A program made the translations under genes and the position numbers. DNA of 64,000 bases, taken from the NCBI GenBank assembly GCA_025267735.1, contig CM046297.1, positions 30,964,011 through 31,028,010 on the forward strand, given 5' to 3'. The stretch is from Mactra quadrangularis. Lineage: Eukaryota; Mollusca; Bivalvia; Venerida; Mactridae. Shown in pieces: positions 58,601-64,000 of this stretch (positions within the stretch are counted from its first letter, which is position 1; each line of letters starts with the position of its first letter). Below the pieces are notes generated by a model. The model worked only from the letters and a program-made list of their open reading frames with translations. It searched no databases and had not been told where the DNA came from.

Positions 58601-60280
58601 TAGTATAATTATATGAATTAAAATATTTACTGAACAAATAAAGTCTTTCACTTGATATGAATAGTCTCTTTTGAAACCCAATATAAAATAAATATAAATA
58701 TTATAACAGACAAATGATATATAAATCGTATCTAGAAACCATTTGATGAAGAAATAACTCATGTAGAAAACTATTCGTCATCTAAAGTATTGTAAAAGTG
58801 GTACATTTCGTGGTCGCTTAATATTTTCAAGATTCGAAGTGTTATTTTTTAAGGGTTGTCTTTCACGAGTCATGAAATCTGAATTCATAAAAAGCTAGTA
58901 TATGCATGCATAGTTGGATCATTTTGTGCCATTTTGCCAAAGATACTTTATGAAATTTGCCATGAAAGTAATATTTTTAGTGAGAATTGTGAATTTCCAA
59001 AGTTTGACAATTCTTATACATGTGTATACCAATAAATATTTTTTTATTATATTGCACAATAAATTTTTTATATTTGGTCCGTACTCATTTAAATACATGT
59101 GTGCAGAAATTACCACATGGGGGATAAATCATTATATTGAAATATTATATAAATACAAGGTATGATTATAAACTAATATAGATATATGGACTTACTATAA
59201 TGAAATGTTTGTACGACATGGCACTTACACTGTTGTGATATAACATCTCATCAGTAGAGTTCAGACAGTTTAACATTAGACAGTGAAATAATACAGCTTG
59301 AATTTGCATGCACTGCAATGAGTTGAGAAGATTGCATTAATCCTTTCAGTAGATGATTCTTATGAAAAAAACATTTTACTCGTTCATTCCACACAACCTA
59401 GACTTAAACACCTTTAAATGATCTTAACATAATGAGGGTCAAAACAGCATTCAAATAATTGAAAAAAAGAAAATTAAATGCCTTAAATAGCGCATGCATA
59501 TAAAAGTGCATGGATACATAAATAAACCACATGTGTGCTGTAAGTTTGCTAGTAATTTGTGCTTTTAGATTGAATAGTGATATATTGTATAATGTCCCGT
59601 ACAGATACTTGAAGGCATGGATACGATTAGAAACATTGACAATAACACATTTGACAGTTAGACTAAGGGCGTGTATGATTCATTTAGACTTAGATTGTTG
59701 TAGCACTACATATTATAATATTATATACAAACTTACATGTTGGAACAAATTACATGTACACATGTATATTCATGTAGAAGATAGCAGAAATGTTCACAAT
59801 GCAAGTTTATTGAAAATGATTCTGAGGTAATGTTGGAAGTGTTTTAGAAAAATCGTTTTAAAAATCCTCTCTTATCTTTGTGTATGGTCTACGACATAAA
59901 CTTATATTGATAATTTCATACTTCCAGGACTTTATATATAATATTTTTAGTTCTTTCAGTATTATCAACAATTGTCCAATGTTTTGTTTAGATTCTTGTT
60001 ATATTATACCTTTGTAGATCTACTAATGTACCAGATGTTTTAGGAAATTAGCCAGTAAATCTAGTACCATGTGTTTTAAATCAATTTTAATTTAAAGCCT
60101 ACTTCCCTACACCAACACACGCATGTACATGTTTTATTTTGACTCTACAAGTTGTTATTTTCAATATACGAGGGATGTAGAAACGTTGTCCAGACACCTT
60201 GTATCTATTGATTTGAAGCTCATCTTAGTCTACATTTAATGCTTACTTTTAGCTCATTTCCAATGATCTTAGCTTTATAT
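55620..60280. other. Intergenic AT-rich DNA, no gene seen
   Basis: Open frames are short and lack domains or codon signals. At 57020-57180 a block rich in CGGTCGTA and CTTAAG words (GGGTGGGTCTTATCAATAGT at its start) looks like one end of a DNA transposon, but no partner end was found. CpG-bearing sequence near 56140-56230 could be a promoter of a gene not seen here. Confidence 0.35.
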
Positions 60281-60742
60281 CACGCCCGAGGCAAATTTCT
60301 GTTCCCCTAGTGCTTAGCAGAAATGTTAAAGTTTCTTGCTCGAGGAACAACTAAATTGGGTTTGGAAATGATTCGAACCAGCCAGTATTGATGCCAATCA
60401 ATAGATTTAAGAATTCTTTGGCAGTGTGACTGGTAATAATTTAAACCCCATTATCATTGTTCTACACCTGTTTATGTACATGCGCACGTGTATTGAATGC
60501 ACCAAGTGTTTCGTATAGGCGTATTTTACTAAAACTTTCTGTGTTTGTTTTCAGTTTGTTTTGACTTTAGAAATGTTAAATGTATGGCAAACAGATGTTA
60601 ATTTTTCTGTTTTATAACAAATACAGTCTGAATATCATTTTATAGACAACATCACACGAAAGGAATCATATAGACATCTGTAGAGTTTATGGCATCATGT
60701 TAACATTGTACCAGATAACCGCATGACAAGATTGCTAGCCCT

Positions 60743-63700
60743 TAGACATTGTGAGCACTATACTTGCTAGTCAGGAACAGACTTAGACATTGTGAGCACT
60801 ATACTTGCTAGTCAGGAACAGACTTAGACATTGTGAGCACTATATTTGCTAGTCAGGAGCAAACTTAGACATTGTGAGCACTATACTTGCTAGTCAGGAA
60901 CAGACTTAGACATTGTGAGCACTATATTTGCTAGTCAGGAGCAAACTTAGACATTGTGAGCACTATATTTGCTAGTCAGGAGCAAACTTAGACATTGTGA
61001 GCACTATATTTGCTAGTCAGGAGCAAACTTAGACATTGTGAGCACTATATTTGCTAGTCAGGAACAGACTTAGACATTGTGAGCACTATATTTGCTAGTC
61101 AGGAGCAAACTTAGACATTGTGAGCACTATACTTGCTAGTCAGGAACAGATTTACACATTGTGAGCACTATGCTTGCTAGTCAGGAGCAAACTTAGACAT
61201 TGTGAGCACTATATTTGCTAGTCAGGAGCAAACTTAGACATTGTGAGCACTATATTTGCTAGTCAGAAGCAGACTTAGACATTGTGAGCACAATATTTGC
61301 TAGTCAGAAGCAGACTTAGACAGTGTGAGCACTATATTTGCTAGTCAGGAACAGACTTAGACATTGTGAGCACTATATTTGCTAGTCAGGAACAGACTTA
61401 GACATTGTGAGCACTATATTTGCTAGTCAGGAACAGACTTAGACATTGTGAGCACTATATTTGCTAGTCAGGAGCAAACTTAGACATTGTGAGCACTATA
61501 CTTGCTAGTCAGGAACAGACTTAGACATTGTGAGCACTATACTTGCTAGTCAGAAGCAGACTTAGACATTGTGAGCACTATATTTGCTAGTCAGGAACAG
61601 ATTTACACATTGTGAGCACTATGCTTGCTAGTCAGGAGCAAACTTAGACATTGTGAGCACTATATTTGCTAGTCAGGAGCAAACTTAGACATTGTGAGCA
61701 CTATATTTGCTAGTCAGAAGCAGACTTAGACATTGTGAGCACTATATTTGCTAGTCAGGAACAGACTTAGACATTGTGAGCACTATATTTGCTAGTCAGG
61801 AGCAAACTTAGACATTGTGAGCACTATATTTGCTAGTCAGGAGCAGACTTAGACATTGTGAGCTACTTGCTAGTCAGAAGCAGACTTAGACATTGTGAGC
61901 ACTATACTTGCTAGTCAGGAGCAGACTTAGACATTGTGAGCACTATACTTGCTAGTCAGGAGCAAACTTAGACATTGTGAGCACTATACTTGCTAGTCAG
62001 GAGCAAACTTAGACATTGTGAGCACTATGCTTGCTAGTCAGAAGCAAACTTAGACATTGTGAGCACTATACTTGCTAGTCAGGAGCAAACTTAGACATTG
62101 TGAGCACTATATTTGCTAGTCAGGAGCAAACTTAGACATTGTGAGCACTATGCTTGCTAGTCAGAAGCAGACTTAGACATTGTGAGCACTATACTTCCTA
62201 GTCAGGAGCAAACTTAGACATTGTGAGCACTATATTTGCTAGTCAGGAACAGACTTAGACATTGTGAGCACTATATTTGCTAGTCAGGAGCAAACTTAGA
62301 CATTGTGAGCACTATACTTGCTAGTCAGGAGCAAACTTAGACATTGTGAGCACTATACTTGCTAGTCAGGAGCAAACTTAGACATTGTGAGCACTATATT
62401 TGCTAGTCAGGAACAGACTTAGACATTGTGAGCACTATACTTGCTAGTCAGGAGCAAACTTAGACATTGTGAGCACTATATTTGCTAGTCAGGAGCAGAC
62501 TTAGACATTGTGAGCACTATACTTGCTAGTCAGAAGCAGACTTAGACATTGTGAGCACAATATTTGCTAGTCAGGAATAGACTTAGACATTGTGGGCACT
62601 ATATTTGCTAGTCAGGAACAAACTTAGACATTGTGAGCACTATACTTGCTAGTCAGAAGCAGACTCAGACATTGTGAGCACTATATTTGCTAGTCAGAAG
62701 CAGACTTAGACATTGTGAGCACTATACTTGCTAGTCAGGAGCAAACTTAGACATTGTGAGCACTATATTTGCTAGTCAGGAGCAAACTTAGACATTGTGA
62801 GCACTATATTTGCTAGTCAGGAACAGACTTAGACATAGTAGGCACTATACTTGCTAGTCAGAAGCAGACTCAGACATTGTGAGCACTATATTTGCTAGTC
62901 AGGAGCAAACTTAGACATTGTGAGCACTATATTTGCTAGTCAGGAGCAAACTTAGACATTGTGAGCACACTATTTGCTAGTCAGGATCAGACTTAGACAT
63001 AGTAGGCACTATATTTGCTAGTCAGGAGCAGACTTAGACATTGTGAGCACTATATTTGCTAGTCAGGAGCAGACTTAGACATTGTGAGCACTATACTTGC
63101 TAGTCAGAAGCAAACTTAGACATTGTGAGCACTATATTTGCTAGTCAGGAGCAGACTTAGACATTGTGAGCACTATATTTGCTAGTCAGGAGCAGACTTA
63201 GACATTGTGAGCACTATACTTGCTAGTCAGGAACAGATTTACACATTGTGAGCACTATGCTTGCTAGTCAGGAGCAGACTTAGACATTGTGAGCACTATA
63301 TTTGCTAGTCAGGAACAGACTTAGACATTGTGAGCACTATATTTGCTAGTCAGGAGCAAACTTAGACATTGTGAGCACTATATTTGCTAGTCAGGAGCAG
63401 ACTTAGACATTGTGGGCACAATATTTGCTAGTCAGGAGCAGACTTAGACATTGTGAGCTACTTGCTAGTCAGGAACAGACTTAGACATTGTGAGCACTAT
63501 ACTTGCTAGTCAGGAGCAAACTTAGACATTGTGAGCACTATATTTGCAAGTCAGGAGCAGACTTAGACATTGTGAGCACAATATTTGCTAGTCAGGAGCA
63601 GACTTAGACATTGTGAGCACTATATTTGCTAGTCAGGAACAGACTTAGACATTGTGAGCACTATATTTGCTAGTCAGGAACAGACTTAGACATTGTGAGC

Positions 63701-63855
63701 ACTATATTTGCTAGTCAGGAGCAAACTTAGACATTGTGAGCACTATATTTGCTAGTCAGGAGCAGACTTAGACATTGTGAGCTACTTGCTAGTCAGGAAC
63801 AGACTTACACATTGTGAGCACTATATTTGCTAGTCAGGAACTGACTTAGACAATA
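60743..63855 (+). repeat. 41-bp satellite array, about 76 copies
   Basis: The unit has ACTTAGACATTGTGAGCACT, then ATATTTGCTAGTCAGGA and GCAA. Variants include ATACTTG, ATGCTTG, GAACAG, GAAGCAG and TTTACACATT. Three units share an identical short deletion (GAGCTACTTGC, near 61860, 63457 and 63780), which indicates copying of blocks within the array. Confidence 0.97.
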
Positions 63856-64000
63856 TTTCAAGTTCTTACTAACCATAATTACCATACAGGTGATTTATAT
63901 ATTAAAATACAGTATAACCTCTGCAGAGGTGTCCTCTACTGAACAAATACTCTGCACAACAACATTTTTTGGTACTTTTCTTAGGCGTTATTTTAATAGA

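Noticed and set aside
60743..63855. Regular repeats that could suggest a CRISPR array
   Set aside because: The units abut directly with no unique spacers, and the genome is eukaryotic; it is a satellite.

Overview
The window is animal nuclear DNA: AT-rich, gene-poor and intron-rich, and heavy in tandem and dispersed repeats. Only two protein-coding genes can be supported, and both are split by GT-AG introns. The repeat content (tRNA-derived SINEs, many short inverted-repeat elements, long minisatellites, and a fragment near 7.3-7.5 kb that resembles a repeat common in bivalve genomes) suggests a lophotrochozoan, most likely a bivalve mollusc. That placement is inference, since no species marker is visible.

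Region 1 (about 2.85-11.7 kb, + strand) holds a six-exon gene for a predicted 295-residue secreted protein. It has a signal peptide, one EGFR-type receptor L domain and a short furin-like cysteine-rich region, then a stop. No transmembrane segment or kinase is present. A TATA box lies upstream and an AATAAA downstream. Intron 1 carries about 1.9 kb of a 28-bp satellite with a 168-bp higher-order period. Intron 5 carries a 29-bp minisatellite interrupted by a tandem pair of about 0.8-kb repeats.

Region 2 (16.2-50.0 kb, - strand) is a UBE2E-class ubiquitin-conjugating enzyme gene with four coding exons, 228 codons plus a stop, and introns of about 10, 21 and 2 kb. The catalytic core is intact and carries an unusual 36-residue C-terminal tail. 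The introns are full of mobile DNA: a 5.4-kb terminal-inverted-repeat interval, a 688-bp inverted-repeat element with two tRNA-like segments, at least five SINE copies with target-site duplications, several MITEs, and minisatellites of 47, 43 and 48 bp. Intron 1 also holds a 523-bp Mutator-like element with 59-bp terminal repeats and 9-bp target duplications. It encloses a short open frame resembling the start of a RecQ-type helicase, which is the most unusual item in the window.

Region 3 (50-64 kb) shows no gene I can support. It holds AT-rich DNA, the possible upstream part of the UBE2E gene, an 18-bp minisatellite, a TACAA microsatellite and a 3.1-kb array of a 41-bp satellite at the end.

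The two genes are not obviously linked in function. The first would act outside the cell, perhaps as a ligand-binding decoy for ErbB-type signalling. The second acts in intracellular ubiquitin transfer.
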